A stretch of DNA of 64,000 nt from Bowmanella yangjiangensis (GCF_017255015.1 NZ_JAFKCS010000014.1:50508-114507), one strand, 5' to 3'. Counted from the first letter of the stretch, positions 1 to 8,536 are shown. The notes: a model not told the origin generated them from the sequence alone. Program-made: numbers and translations.

Positions 1-1155
1 TGCATAGAAAACCCGGCCCTCGTCATCGGCCTGGCAAATGCGTGGGTAATCATCCAAAGATACGCTCACCCAGCCACTCCAGAAATACTCGGCCTGGATC
101 CCATCCAACGCTGGCAGAGTTTGTATCAATACCTTCAATAAACGTTTTTTGTATACCGGGTGGTTGGCGTCTTTACCGCGGATAGCGCCTCGTCCACCAA
201 ATAACAGGCGGTTATCCGGCAGTAGCCGGTAATAGTATTTCAGTGTGCGGGTATCCATGGCCATCAGACCGCTCTTGAGGCCAGATGCCTCTAGCTGCGC
301 TGCGCTAAGCGGTGAAGTCACGATAATGCTGGATAGCACTGGGAAATGGCGTTTATCCACGGCACTATGAAACTGGTTAGGTGTATAGCCGTTACTGGCG
401 ATAACCAGTTTATTTGCCAGTAGTGAACCGCTTGGAGTCAGCAGGCGAATCTTATTGCCTTCAGGTCTTATCTGTATCACCGGCGACTGGGGGTGGATGC
501 TAGCGCCGGCCTGACGCGCCATATTCGCATAACCTTGTGCCAGTTTGAGCGGATGCAGGCCAAAGCTATAGGGATAATGCAGAGCGCCGTGGGCTTGGGG
601 GCTGTGTAAAAAGTTCTGCTCCAGCTCCTGGGCACTTATAAAACGCAGCGGATCGCCGAACTTGTTCCGCATCAACGTAGCTTGCTGTTTAAGCTCTTCA
701 ACAGATTGGCGGTTATGGGCAATCTTTAAATAGCCGCCATAAACAGGTTCACAAGGGATACTGCCGACCTCGATTAACGCTGACACGGTATCAATGGCCT
801 GGCGATACTCTGCATAAACAGCCTGTGCGCTTTGTTCACCCCATTTGCTTTCGATCTGGGAGAATGACAACCGACCTGTACCGTTTAAAACAAAACCGCC
901 ATTGCGGCCGCTACAGCCCCAGCCAATCTGATTGGCTTCAAGCACTGTGGGCTGAATACCATGCTGGCTGGCCAGATGCCAGGCGCAAGACAAACCGGTA
1001 TAACCACCACCAATTACGGCTACCTCGGTTTGTTGTTCACCACTTAGGGCTGGCGCAGACCAGGGGCTAATCCCCTGTGCCCAGTAAGACTCCGGGTAGG
1101 GCAGCCCCGTGCCGGGGTTGCTATCCAAAAGTGGATCATAAAAGCTCGACAACAT
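1..1155 (-). CDS. FAD-dependent oxidoreductase, DAO family (PuuB-like), C-terminus cut by window edge
   Basis: The frame is open from an ATG at 1155 to base 1, giving 385 codons with no stop, so the C-terminus lies outside the window. The N-terminus has a YWA motif before the FAD-binding fold, then a dinucleotide-binding stretch AVIGGGYTGLS near residues 47-57 and an IGWGCSGRNGG motif near residues 80-90. That combination is typical of gamma-glutamylputrescine oxidase and glycine or D-amino acid oxidase-like flavoproteins, which oxidise an amine with FAD in the cytoplasm. The substrate cannot be told from this part. It is the last gene of a minus-strand group, starting 21 bases after the acetyltransferase gene. 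No puuA, puuC or puuD is nearby, so a role in putrescine breakdown is only a guess. Confidence 0.85.
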   Translation of the reverse strand, partial: MLSSFYDPLLDSNPGTGLPYPESYWAQGISPWSAPALSGEQQTEVAVIGGGYTGLSCAWHLASQHGIQPTVLEANQIGWGCSGRNGGFVLNGTGRLSFSQIESKWGEQSAQAVYAEYRQAIDTVSALIEVGSIPCEPVYGGYLKIAHNRQSVEELKQQATLMRNKFGDPLRFISAQELEQNFLHSPQAHGALHYPYSFGLHPLKLAQGYANMARQAGASIHPQSPVIQIRPEGNKIRLLTPSGSLLANKLVIASNGYTPNQFHSAVDKRHFPVLSSIIVTSPLSAAQLEASGLKSGLMAMDTRTLKYYYRLLPDNRLLFGGRGAIRGKDANHPVYKKRLLKVLIQTLPALDGIQAEYFWSGWVSVSLDDYPRICQADDEGRVFYA

Positions 1156-1176
1156 GCGCTACCCGGTGTGCAGAGG

Positions 1177-1752
1177 TTAGTTTAAATCCTCGAAGGTTAA
1201 CAGCATCTCGGCTGCCACACAGTCACATTGCGTACCGCAAATCGGGCAAACATAGCCTTCATTGTCGCAGTTCTCCTGCCATTTCCCTGGATGTTCCTTG
1301 ACCAGTTTGCCGCCGCATTTTGAGAAGTATTTAAAGGCGCTGTTGCCGGGGCTTTGCATCCAAATATGCGCAAGGCCAGCCTTGGCACCTTGTTTCGCGG
1401 CTTCCTGAATAGACAACTTTAACATTTGCGAGCCAATACCTGCCGCACGGTAGGTACTGTCAACGGTATTGCATTTGAAGTAGCACACCTTGTCCTGGGG
1501 ATGTCCCCACAACTCGGGGCTGCACCATTTATCCGGTTGCCAGTTACCGGCAGCCCAGGTCAGACGAAAGCCGACCAGACGTTCACCATCCAGTGCTACC
1601 CAACTGGCATTAATGCCATTAACCAGGCCAGCCTGGTGATAGCTTTTGAGTGATGGTAAATCCATGTAATTGTCGCCATGCACGCCGTTGGCTAGTGCCA
1701 AGAGACGCTCGTAATGGTCTTCATGTAGGGGGAAGTACTTAATATTGCTCAT
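1177..1752 (-). CDS. GNAT family N-acetyltransferase with C-terminal cysteine cluster
   Basis: This 191-residue protein has a GNAT core: a strand ending in VGFRLTW, and the acetyl-CoA loop in the form YRAAGIGSQMLKLSIQEA at about residues 103-120. GNAT enzymes transfer an acetyl group from acetyl-CoA to an amine, but the acceptor is unknown here. The last 30 residues hold CPICGTQCDC, four cysteines spaced like a small zinc site, which is not part of the GNAT fold. The ATG at 1752 overlaps the stop of the upstream DUF2721 gene (1749) in an ATGA arrangement, so the two are probably translated together. Confidence 0.8.
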   Translation of the reverse strand: MSNIKYFPLHEDHYERLLALANGVHGDNYMDLPSLKSYHQAGLVNGINASWVALDGERLVGFRLTWAAGNWQPDKWCSPELWGHPQDKVCYFKCNTVDSTYRAAGIGSQMLKLSIQEAAKQGAKAGLAHIWMQSPGNSAFKYFSKCGGKLVKEHPGKWQENCDNEGYVCPICGTQCDCVAAEMLLTFEDLN

Positions 1753-2141
1753 TTTTTCTTATTGGTTTGAATGTTCAGACTTTGCAGATAAACGTCCAGC
1801 GCTTCTACAGAAATACGAATTTCGGCTACCGACAGCCACAGAGACCAGAGTAACAGAATCAGACTAAGACCGAATATCCAGCTGCCTGCTACTTGGTAAT
1901 TCAGGTAGATAGCCAGCATTGATAAAACACACAAAAAGAAGCTGGCCACTCCGGCTTCCTGCATGCGTTTGATCAGTTGAATGCGTTTGCGCAGGTTGGC
2001 TATTTGCTTATGGGTGCTGTCGCTGTTATCGACAAAATTGCGGATGATGGTGGCTAAGGTCACAAACCTATTGGTGTAGGCGAGTAACAGCAATGAGATA
2101 GCCGGAAACAACATGGCTGGAGTGGTTAGCGTGATATTCAT
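1749..2141 (-). CDS. DUF2721 family membrane protein
   Basis: This is a 130-residue inner-membrane protein. A hydrophobic N-terminus (about residues 7-25) is followed by a charged stretch rich in Lys, Arg and Gln (40-62) and two closely spaced membrane segments at about 65-85 and 88-108. Size, pattern and the N-terminal TPAMLFPAISLLLLAYTNR stretch match DUF2721, whose function is unknown. It lies 12 bases after the STAS-like gene and overlaps the acetyltransferase start. Nothing in the sequence suggests a catalytic site. Confidence 0.75.
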   Translation of the reverse strand: MNITLTTPAMLFPAISLLLLAYTNRFVTLATIIRNFVDNSDSTHKQIANLRKRIQLIKRMQEAGVASFFLCVLSMLAIYLNYQVAGSWIFGLSLILLLWSLWLSVAEIRISVEALDVYLQSLNIQTNKKK

Positions 2142-2153
2142 GGAAAATTAGGC

Positions 2154-2576
2154 TCAGAAAACAGCGTCCTGCAGGAATTTCAACATGGCTGCCTTGGCTT
2201 TGTCCATATCGGCGAAGATTCTTTCATGAATATCAGTATTTATTTGGCTTTGCCTACGGATTTGCGCCAGTTGGTTGATGCCAACCGCTGAATCAATGCA
2301 GTAGGCGTCGCCAACGCATCCCAGTTTCAGGCATTCGGTGTAAGCTCGTCGCAAATTTTCCGCGGCTTCGGGGATCGATGCCTGATAACCGTTGCAATCG
2401 GCAATGTATACCCATGGCTTGCCTTGAAACTGAGCGGCTAACTCGGTCAGGTTCTTCAGATAGCTTTTACTCAGGCCGGTGCCCAGTACACCAGTCACTT
2501 TGGCAATCAGTAATGGCCCTTCGGTGCTTAGCTCGTAGCGACCGTATTTGTCGTTTTTGCCGTAGTTTTGGCTCAT
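2154..2576 (-). CDS. STAS/SpoIIAA-like domain protein
   Basis: The product is a 140-residue soluble protein with no signal peptide. Its pattern (GPLLIAKVTGVLGTGLSKSYLKNLTELAAQF, shown only in part: GPLLIAKVTG then KSYLKNLTEL, then WVYIADCNGY) resembles the SpoIIAA-like STAS fold, in which a strand is followed by a helix and a second strand ending near an Asp. I infer this from the pattern and have no decisive motif. The ATG at 2576 overlaps the stop of the upstream rhodanese gene (ATGA). Such small STAS-like proteins often bind partners or small ligands, but no function can be assigned here. Confidence 0.6.
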   Translation of the reverse strand: MSQNYGKNDKYGRYELSTEGPLLIAKVTGVLGTGLSKSYLKNLTELAAQFQGKPWVYIADCNGYQASIPEAAENLRRAYTECLKLGCVGDAYCIDSAVGINQLAQIRRQSQINTDIHERIFADMDKAKAAMLKFLQDAVF

Positions 2577-2944
2577 TTCTCAACCTGAAGACCCTGTTCC
2601 TGCCAGCCAAGCATATCGCCCTCCAGCAAGGAAATGTTGCCAAATCCCAGCTTCTGGAGTTCATTGGCGGCCAGCTTGGCACGACGACCTGAGCGGCAAT
2701 ACAATACTAACGAGCTGCTTTTGTCATTTTCCAACTGGGTCAGAAATTCACTGATTTGATCATGTGGCAGGTTGATGGCGCCAGGAACATGTCCCTCAGC
2801 ATATTCTTCAGGACTTCTTACGTCGACAACTACAACGTCTTGTTTTACTTGCAGCATTTGCTGTGCCGAAATGGATGCAAACCCGCTTTCAGCCGCTAAA
2901 ACGAGACTGGAAACGAAAAACACTAGTAGGGTGATAAAGCGCAT
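2573..2944 (-). CDS. Periplasmic single-domain rhodanese
   Basis: A 123-residue protein with a signal peptide (residues 1-18, ending LAA) and a rhodanese domain. VVVVDVRSPEEYAEGHVPGA at 37-56 is the typical first half, and the active-site loop CRSGRR begins at Cys83. This cysteine can carry a persulfide, so sulfur transfer in the periplasm is the likely activity. The substrate or partner is unknown. It is the first gene of the minus-strand group that continues to base 1, and the ATG at 2944 is followed 96 bases upstream by the end of ahcY. Confidence 0.88.
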   Translation of the reverse strand: MRFITLLVFFVSSLVLAAESGFASISAQQMLQVKQDVVVVDVRSPEEYAEGHVPGAINLPHDQISEFLTQLENDKSSSLVLYCRSGRRAKLAANELQKLGFGNISLLEGDMLGWQEQGLQVEK

Positions 2945-3040
2945 AGATCACTCGCCTTGCTATTTTTCAAGCATATTAAACCCAATGGGCAGTCTGAGTA
3001 CAGCGCCATACTTGCCTTGTTGTCAGCAAATACCAACTTA

Positions 3041-4420
3041 CTAATAACGGTAATCTGGATGTTTAAAGGGGCCTTCTATACCCACCTGAATGTAATCAGC
3101 CTGCTGGGCGGTAAGGCGGGTAATGACACCACAGAATCCTTCCACCATGTATCTGGCGACTTCTTCATCCAGATATCTGGGGAGCACATCCACCCGCAAG
3201 TTCTGACTTTTTTCAGCGTTATCCATATTGGCAAAGGCTTTTTCAAACAGATGTATCTGCGCCAGCACCTGATTGGCAAAAGACCCATCCATCACCCGGG
3301 AAGGATGGCCTGTGGCATTACCCAGGTTTACCAGCCGCCCTTCCGAAAGAAGCAGTAGTGCATCATGAGGATCGTTGCTGCGATGAATCTTATGTACCTG
3401 GGGTTTAATTTCTTCCCAATGCCAGTGCTTACGCATAAAGGCGGTGTCGATTTCATGGTCAAAGTGGCCGATGTTACAAACCACTGCGCCAGCTTTGAGA
3501 CTTTTGAGCATATTGGCATCACAGACATTGATATTGCCGGTGCAGGTCACCACCAGGTCGATGCTTTGCAACAATAACTGGTCGATATCTTCCAATTTGC
3601 CGCTGTTGTTGCCCATACGGTAGGGAGATACCACCTCGTAACCGTCCATGCAGGCCTGCATGGCGCAAATGGGATCAATTTCGCAGACTCTGACAATCAT
3701 GCCTTCCTGGCGCAGTGATTGTGCGGAACCTTTACCTACGTCACCGTAACCAATTACCAGGGCTTTTTTGCCTGCCAGTAAATGGTCGGTAGCCCGTTTG
3801 ATGGCATCGTTAAGGCTGTGGCGGCAGCCATATTTGTTATCGTTTTTGGACTTGGTTACCGAATCATTGACGTTAATAGCCGGTACCTTAAGCTGGCCTT
3901 GCTTGAGCATTAGCTGCAGGCGGTGCACCCCAGTGGTGGTTTCTTCGGTAATGCCATGGACCTTTTCGAGCACTTGCGGATATCTGTCATGCAGCATGGC
4001 GGTGAGATCGCCACCATCGTCCAGCACCATATTGGCTTGCCAGGGCGTACCATTTTTAACAATGGTTTGCTCGATACACCATTCGTACTCGACTTCGGTC
4101 TCACCTTTCCAGGCAAAAACGGGTACACCCGCGGCGGCCATAGCGGCAGCGGCATGATCCTGAGTGGAGAAGATATTACAGGACGACCAGCGAACCTCAG
4201 CCCCTAAGGCAGTCAGGGTTTCAATCAATACCGCGGTTTGAATGGTCATATGAATGCAGCCGAGAATACGGGCACCGGCTAAGGGTTGTTGTTGCTGGTA
4301 TTTATGCCGAATCGCCATCAAAGCGGGCATCTCTGATTCGGCAATCTGTATCTCTTTGCGGCCCCATTCCGCCAGGGCCAGATTGGCTACCTTAAAATCT
4401 CCTGATAAACCGGCTCCCAT
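3041..4420 (-). CDS. ahcY: Adenosylhomocysteinase (SAH hydrolase)
   Basis: AhcY splits S-adenosylhomocysteine into adenosine and homocysteine with a bound NAD, closing the methyl cycle in the cytoplasm. Family marks are clear: [15 protein letters not shown] at about 55-69, DDGGD at 134-138, [17 protein letters not shown] at 183-199 with the conserved Lys and Asp, the NAD loop GYGDVGKG at 224-231, and the C-terminal end PDYRY. I chose the ATG at 4420 (459 residues) because family members begin just before the [15 protein letters not shown] stretch. An in-frame TTG at 4480 would add 20 residues unlike the family. It follows btuF closely and is probably the last gene of the mtnN-cbiB-btuF-ahcY operon. 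Confidence 0.97.
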   Translation of the reverse strand: MGAGLSGDFKVANLALAEWGRKEIQIAESEMPALMAIRHKYQQQQPLAGARILGCIHMTIQTAVLIETLTALGAEVRWSSCNIFSTQDHAAAAMAAAGVPVFAWKGETEVEYEWCIEQTIVKNGTPWQANMVLDDGGDLTAMLHDRYPQVLEKVHGITEETTTGVHRLQLMLKQGQLKVPAINVNDSVTKSKNDNKYGCRHSLNDAIKRATDHLLAGKKALVIGYGDVGKGSAQSLRQEGMIVRVCEIDPICAMQACMDGYEVVSPYRMGNNSGKLEDIDQLLLQSIDLVVTCTGNINVCDANMLKSLKAGAVVCNIGHFDHEIDTAFMRKHWHWEEIKPQVHKIHRSNDPHDALLLLSEGRLVNLGNATGHPSRVMDGSFANQVLAQIHLFEKAFANMDNAEKSQNLRVDVLPRYLDEEVARYMVEGFCGVITRLTAQQADYIQVGIEGPFKHPDYRY

Positions 4421-4498
4421 CTTTCCTGCTCGCTTATTTGGGTAGGTGAGTATGGAATAAGCATGGTATTGATTTAGCAAGCTTTCAAATCAGAGGCA

Positions 4499-5308
4499 TT
4501 AAGGAGTATGAAGTTTCCCACAGAGTTCGCTGATGCCATCTGGCAAGCGCAGGGAGAAACGATGCAGGGTATCTGGGTTAACGCTGTGAATGGCTTCGTC
4601 AGAGATTGCTAGCACGGTTTTCCATGGCTGCCAGAATGCCAATAGCTGTGATCTTGGCTGTTCAAAGGCTGCGACAATTTGAGTGGGTTTACGCGCCAGC
4701 ACCCCCTCCATCGCGACTTCGGGGTAATCGGACAGGGCATCAGCGAACACGTTCTGCGCGTTACAGATAGTAAGCATCTGACTGGCCCAGGCATGCGGGC
4801 CAATACTCATCATGGGCGTTGGCCACATATAGTAAAAGACCTTTACCTCTGTTTGCTGAGCGTAAGTGTCTCTCAGCTTTTGCAGCTTTTGCAGATAGTC
4901 ATCCGCCAGTTGTGCGGCAAGTTCAGACTTACCCAGACGTTTACCCAACGCCTTCAACTCGCTGGCTATATCTTCCGGCCTTTGGGGGCTGGATAAAAAC
5001 ACCTCAAAGCCCAGTGACTGCAGCCGTTCAATATCCTGCGGCTTATTACCTCCTTGCCAGGCCAGAATTAAATCCGGCTTTAAACGCATCAGGGCTTCGA
5101 AATTCACACCTTGGTAACTGGCAACTTGTGGCTGCGTTTTGGCGGCTTCGGGATAATCGCTAAACTCACTCACTGCCACTAGCTGCTCGCCGGCTTGCAG
5201 AGAATACACCAGCTCTGTGGTATGCGGTGCCAGACTGACTATGCGCTCAGCGGCAAACACTGACAGGCCGGGCAGTAATAAAAATAGGGAAACAATAAGA
5301 CCTTTCAT
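4499..5308 (-). CDS. btuF: Periplasmic cobalamin-binding protein
   Basis: BtuF carries vitamin B12 from the outer-membrane receptor to the BtuCD permease. The 269-residue product has a signal peptide (MKGLIVSLFLLLPGLSVFA) and a periplasmic-binding domain beginning RIVSLAPHTTELVYSLQAG, followed by the SYQGVNFEALMRLKPDLILAW stretch (given in parts: SYQGVNFEALM, LKPDLILAW). Start choice: an AAAGGA ribosome site lies 5 bases before the ATG at 5308. The ATG at 5311 would leave only 2 bases. The start shares its A with the cbiB stop (TGATG). No btuC, btuD or btuB gene lies nearby, so the rest of the transporter must be elsewhere. Confidence 0.9.
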   Translation of the reverse strand: MKGLIVSLFLLLPGLSVFAAERIVSLAPHTTELVYSLQAGEQLVAVSEFSDYPEAAKTQPQVASYQGVNFEALMRLKPDLILAWQGGNKPQDIERLQSLGFEVFLSSPQRPEDIASELKALGKRLGKSELAAQLADDYLQKLQKLRDTYAQQTEVKVFYYMWPTPMMSIGPHAWASQMLTICNAQNVFADALSDYPEVAMEGVLARKPTQIVAAFEQPRSQLLAFWQPWKTVLAISDEAIHSVNPDTLHRFSLRLPDGISELCGKLHTP

Positions 5309-6264
5309 CATATTCCTTTGATAAACAAGGGCAGGGTAGATAACAGCAAGCTTAGTGAAATCACCAACCACTGGGTTTTTACTATGGCGATCTTGGCTGT
5401 CTGGATATCGGCTGGTTCGGCTTGGCGCTCGCCACCGCATTTGGGCAGGCGGACTTTGTTGCCGTTGTAAAAAGCCGGTCCGCCTAGCTGAATACCTAAG
5501 GCGGCACCTGAATAAGCCAGCAAGGTCACTCTGGGCGTGCGTTGGGCGCCTTGTTGAACGCCTGCTTTGCTGCCTTTTTGCGGCGCATGTACCAACAGCA
5601 ATAACAACATGCTAAGCCGGGACGGAAAAAACTGCAGCCAGCGACATACCCAGGCCAAAGGTGCGCCAAAATAGCGATATTCGGCCTGACGCACATTCCA
5701 TACCTGACTGAATTCGTACAGCAGCCGGTAAGTGAGGGCACCCAGCCCGCCAAGCAGCATGTACCAGAACAGCACAGCGGCATACTGATGATAAAAACGC
5801 AGTAACCCGCTCTCAATCACGGCTTTGCTTAAGCCCATGCTGGTGAGTTGTTCGGTATCCCGTAGCAGTAGTGGCTGGGCAAGATTTCGGGCCAGGGATT
5901 TTTTGCCTGCATCCAGGGCTCGTTGAATTTTACCTAAGGCATCCAGCACGGGCTGGTAGGTCAGTGCCATAAACAGCAAGAAGGCATCAAAAAAGGCCGG
6001 GAACTCTGCCAGGTAGATAAACAGCCCAATACAGACCAGAATGGGGGCGAGCACCACAATAGGGCCCAGGCTGCCTGACAAACGCTGCTGACCAATACTA
6101 TGGCCTTTGGGGTTAACCTTGGCAGCCATGCGACTAGCCAGCAAACGGAAAAAGGATAAGGGATGGTATTTAGCCGGCCAGCGCCAGAGCTTTTCGACCA
6201 TAACCACCACAAGCAATAACCAGACTGCCTGTAATTGGGGATGGAAGAACAGCTCGGCCAGCAT
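5308..6264 (-). CDS. cbiB: Adenosylcobinamide-phosphate synthase (CbiB/CobD family)
   Basis: This 318-residue membrane protein is the size of the CbiB/CobD family, which joins the aminopropanol arm to adenosylcobyric acid in cobamide synthesis or salvage. Visible marks: KYHPLSFFRLLASRM near residues 32-46, four or more hydrophobic segments (residues about 10-25, 68-90, 160-185, and the extreme C-terminus), and the cytoplasmic segment RDTEQLTSMGLSKAVIES around 136-153. It ends at 5308, sharing a base with the start of btuF. It lies 4 bases after mtnN. The family match is moderately diverged from the enterobacterial form. Confidence 0.82.
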   Translation of the reverse strand: MLAELFFHPQLQAVWLLLVVVMVEKLWRWPAKYHPLSFFRLLASRMAAKVNPKGHSIGQQRLSGSLGPIVVLAPILVCIGLFIYLAEFPAFFDAFLLFMALTYQPVLDALGKIQRALDAGKKSLARNLAQPLLLRDTEQLTSMGLSKAVIESGLLRFYHQYAAVLFWYMLLGGLGALTYRLLYEFSQVWNVRQAEYRYFGAPLAWVCRWLQFFPSRLSMLLLLLVHAPQKGSKAGVQQGAQRTPRVTLLAYSGAALGIQLGGPAFYNGNKVRLPKCGGERQAEPADIQTAKIAIVKTQWLVISLSLLLSTLPLFIKGI

Positions 6265-6268
6265 GATC

Positions 6269-6973
6269 TTAGCGGGACTGCGACAAGGTCTTGATCATAT
6301 CCATGACCAGATTGGCAGAATTTTTGGCCGCTTTTTCCAAATACTGCTCAAAAGAAACCTTTGAGCTGGTGCCGGCAATATCCGATAGGGAGCGGATTAC
6401 CAAAAACGGCGTATCCAGCATATGCGCCGTTTGAGCAATGGCTGCGCCTTCCATTTCCACCGCTTTCATGTCCGGGAATTTGTCGCGAAGCACTGCGGCG
6501 GCATCATCGCAGCCGATAAAGGCGTCGCCGGTACAGATAAGGCCGGTTCTAAAATTGACATGCAGCACATCGCGGGTGGCATGTTCTGCCGCCGCAATCA
6601 GGCGCGGATCACAGGTATAGCGCGCTGGCATACCGGCCATTTGTCCAGCCTGATAGCCAAAATGGGTAAGGTCGGCATCATGGTGTAAGACTTCGCTGCC
6701 AATCACCACATCGCCTACCACTAAGTCAGTGTCAAAGCCACCGGCGGAGCCGGTATTGATCACAAAGTCCGGGGCAAACTGGTCAATCATCAATGTCGTG
6801 GCGACGGATGCGGCGACCTTGCCGATACCACATTTGACCAGAATCACTTCCACGTCATGCATAGTGCCATCATAAAAATCCAGATGCGCATGGCGGGTGT
6901 GGTTGATGTTCTTCAAAGACTCTTTAAGCAGCGCAACTTCCTGATCCATTGCGCCCAGAATGGCTATTTTCAT
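6269..6973 (-). CDS. mtnN: 5'-methylthioadenosine/S-adenosylhomocysteine nucleosidase
   Basis: MtnN removes adenine from methylthioadenosine, S-adenosylhomocysteine and 5'-deoxyadenosine. The 234-residue product carries all key residues: Glu12 in GAMDQEV, the purine-ribose strand NTGSAGGF near 73-80, AVEMEGAAIAQ with Glu175, and the general acid Asp198 in RSLSDIAG. It is the first gene of the minus-strand operon that ends with ahcY. Having both mtnN and ahcY in one operon gives two routes for SAH removal. MtnN also clears 5'-deoxyadenosine made by B12-independent radical enzymes. Confidence 0.96.
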   Translation of the reverse strand: MKIAILGAMDQEVALLKESLKNINHTRHAHLDFYDGTMHDVEVILVKCGIGKVAASVATTLMIDQFAPDFVINTGSAGGFDTDLVVGDVVIGSEVLHHDADLTHFGYQAGQMAGMPARYTCDPRLIAAAEHATRDVLHVNFRTGLICTGDAFIGCDDAAAVLRDKFPDMKAVEMEGAAIAQTAHMLDTPFLVIRSLSDIAGTSSKVSFEQYLEKAAKNSANLVMDMIKTLSQSR

Positions 6974-7118
6974 GACATTACTTCATAGGGGAAATTGGCC
7001 GCTAGTTTAATAACTTGGGACTGTCAGTCCAAGAATTAAAAATTGGGCAGTCAGTAGAATGTAGCTGGCGGACGCAATGGATAGGCAACTCTATACGCAG
7101 TTTGTGATACGAAGAACG

Positions 7119-7147
7119 GGGTCTGAGTGGATACGTCCATCAGACCC
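7119..7147 (-). terminator. Hairpin after the 7156-7599 gene
   Basis: An 8-base inverted repeat GGGTCTGA / TCAGACCC (7119-7126 and 7140-7147) encloses an inner TGGA-TACG-TCCA stem with one bulged G. Read on the minus strand it falls 9 bases after the stop of the SRPBCC gene and is followed by CGTTCTTCG, a poor U-run. It is probably a transcription end, but a weak one. Confidence 0.5.
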
Positions 7148-7155
7148 AAGAGAAA

Positions 7156-7599
7156 TTACATACCAATGGCTTCAATTTTTACATCATTGGGAAAAGGCCG
7201 CCCCTGCCCGGTTTCCACATAGTCTCTGAGGCTTAACAAGAAGGTTGCCCACTTGGTAGAGCAATGATGAAAGAAGGGATTTTCCTCAGCCCAGCCGGTA
7301 TGGCGGAACATCAATTGGTTGTGTGCGGGCGTCTCTTGTATGTTGAATTCAATATGGGTGCCCAGCCAGTCCTCTGGCCCTCTGATGCATTTCCAGCACA
7401 CTTGGTTGCCATTGTTTCTGATCACCTGCATATCAAAACTGCCGTTGTTGCTGAAAGTGAAGGTCAGTATTTGTCCTTCACCGGAATGCCCATGAACATC
7501 ATGGGTCCACCAGGCTTTCAGACCTTCCAGTCTGGTCAGTGCCTGGTGAATTTTTTCAGCGGGGTGTGAGGTTGAAAAAGTTAAACAAATATTTGGCAT
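7156..7599 (-). CDS. SRPBCC (AHSA1-like) domain protein
   Basis: A 147-residue protein of the START/Bet v1-like superfamily. It begins with PNICLTFSTSHPAEKIHQALTRLEGLKAWW (in parts: ICLTFSTSHPAEKIHQAL, GLKAWW), typical of AHSA1-type small-molecule binding folds, and later has FRHTGWAEEN and the usual C-terminal helix FLLSLRDYVETG. These proteins form a hydrophobic pocket, but the ligand is not predictable. It is divergent from an arsR gene at 7771 that is itself followed by another AHSA1-like gene, so the two folds flank one regulator. Confidence 0.75.
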   Translation of the reverse strand: MPNICLTFSTSHPAEKIHQALTRLEGLKAWWTHDVHGHSGEGQILTFTFSNNGSFDMQVIRNNGNQVCWKCIRGPEDWLGTHIEFNIQETPAHNQLMFRHTGWAEENPFFHHCSTKWATFLLSLRDYVETGQGRPFPNDVKIEAIGM

Positions 7600-7770
7600 A
7601 GCCTGTCTCCTTATAAGTAGAACGCGCTTACTTGGCGTCGATACCCTATGCTAGGCTTTTGCCAGGGTAATGAAATAGTATGCAAATGAAATGCTGGGCT
7701 CTAATATCCAATTGAATAATAAGAAAAATATTTCCATTTTCGAGCGACAAAAAAACTAAGGTTTCCAAAT

Positions 7771-8118
7771 ATGGAAAATGACGACAAACTGGATGCGGTG
7801 TTTTTCGCGTTATCTGACCGAAGGCGGCGTTTGTTATTAGCCGAGTTGGCAGGCGGGCCACAGTCCATAGGTGAGCTGGCGGCCCGGGTCGGGATGAAAA
7901 TTAGTGCCGCATCCAAGCACATCAGTCTACTTGAAGCCGGGCAACTGATAGTTAAAAGTAAACGCGGAAAGGAAACCTACTGTCAGCTGGAACTGGCTAT
8001 CTGGCAGGAAGTATTGAGTTTTATCAGCATGCATAGCGCATTCTGGTCTGGTCGCTTTGACGAACTGGAGCACTTTTTGAAGACGCAAGAGGCGGTGAAT
8101 GGATCCCATCATAGTTAA
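7771..8118 (+). CDS. ArsR family transcriptional regulator
   Basis: A 115-residue winged-helix regulator. Residues 7-28 (AVFFALSDRRRRLLLAELAGG) and the recognition helix region IGELAARVGMKISAASKHISLLEAGQL (in parts: IGELAARVGMKISAA, KHISLLEAGQL) are typical of ArsR repressors. There is no ELCVCDL metal-site motif, so it is probably not a metal sensor. It overlaps the downstream AHSA1-like gene by 20 bases, a pairing seen repeatedly in bacteria where the regulator controls itself and the partner. It is divergent from the AHSA1-like gene at 7156-7599 and may control both. Confidence 0.88.
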   Translation: MENDDKLDAVFFALSDRRRRLLLAELAGGPQSIGELAARVGMKISAASKHISLLEAGQLIVKSKRGKETYCQLELAIWQEVLSFISMHSAFWSGRFDELEHFLKTQEAVNGSHHS

Positions 8119-8536
8119 GCGTGTGTTTCCCTGTGCCAAGCGCCAGTTGTTTGATGCCTGGTCCAAGCCGGCATTAATGATGAAATGGTTCTTTAAGGGA
8201 CAGCAGCCAAATGCCCCCAGTACTGTCAACAACAGCTTTACCTTGGGTGGTGAGTATGAAGTGATTATGCATTTGCCGTCAGGTGATTACCGCCATTATG
8301 GTACGTACAGCGCCATTCACCGTTATCACCATATTGCCTTTAGCTGGAATTCCCATTTGGTGCAAAACAGCAGGGTGAGTCTCGACTTTAAGGCCCTGTC
8401 GCCCAATCGCACCGAGCTTACTCTGACCCATCATCAATTTCCTAATGAAGAGGTGCGCGGTAAACATAATGAAGGCTGGCAAGGTTGCCTGGACAATCTG
8501 GAACGCTTGGCTACGCAGCTAGTGTCAACAAAGTAA
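8099..8536 (+). CDS. SRPBCC (AHSA1-like) domain protein, arsR partner
   Basis: A 145-residue AHSA1-type protein. It starts IVKRVFPCAKRQLFDAWSKP, then ALMMKWFF, and ends with a helix containing EGWQGCLDNLERL, which are the usual AHSA1 landmarks. The ATG at 8099 lies inside the end of arsR, which implies coupled translation. Function is not known. The ligand-binding fold is clear, the activity is not. Confidence 0.8.
   Translation: MDPIIVKRVFPCAKRQLFDAWSKPALMMKWFFKGQQPNAPSTVNNSFTLGGEYEVIMHLPSGDYRHYGTYSAIHRYHHIAFSWNSHLVQNSRVSLDFKALSPNRTELTLTHHQFPNEEVRGKHNEGWQGCLDNLERLATQLVSTK

Noticed and set aside
4421..4498. SAH riboswitch before ahcY
   Set aside because: The gap to btuF is short and I found no SAH riboswitch motif. 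ahcY appears to be part of an operon.
7014..7033. Stem CTTGG...CCAAG before mtnN
   Set aside because: Only eight pairs with a bulge and no T-run. Chance in AT-rich sequence is likely.
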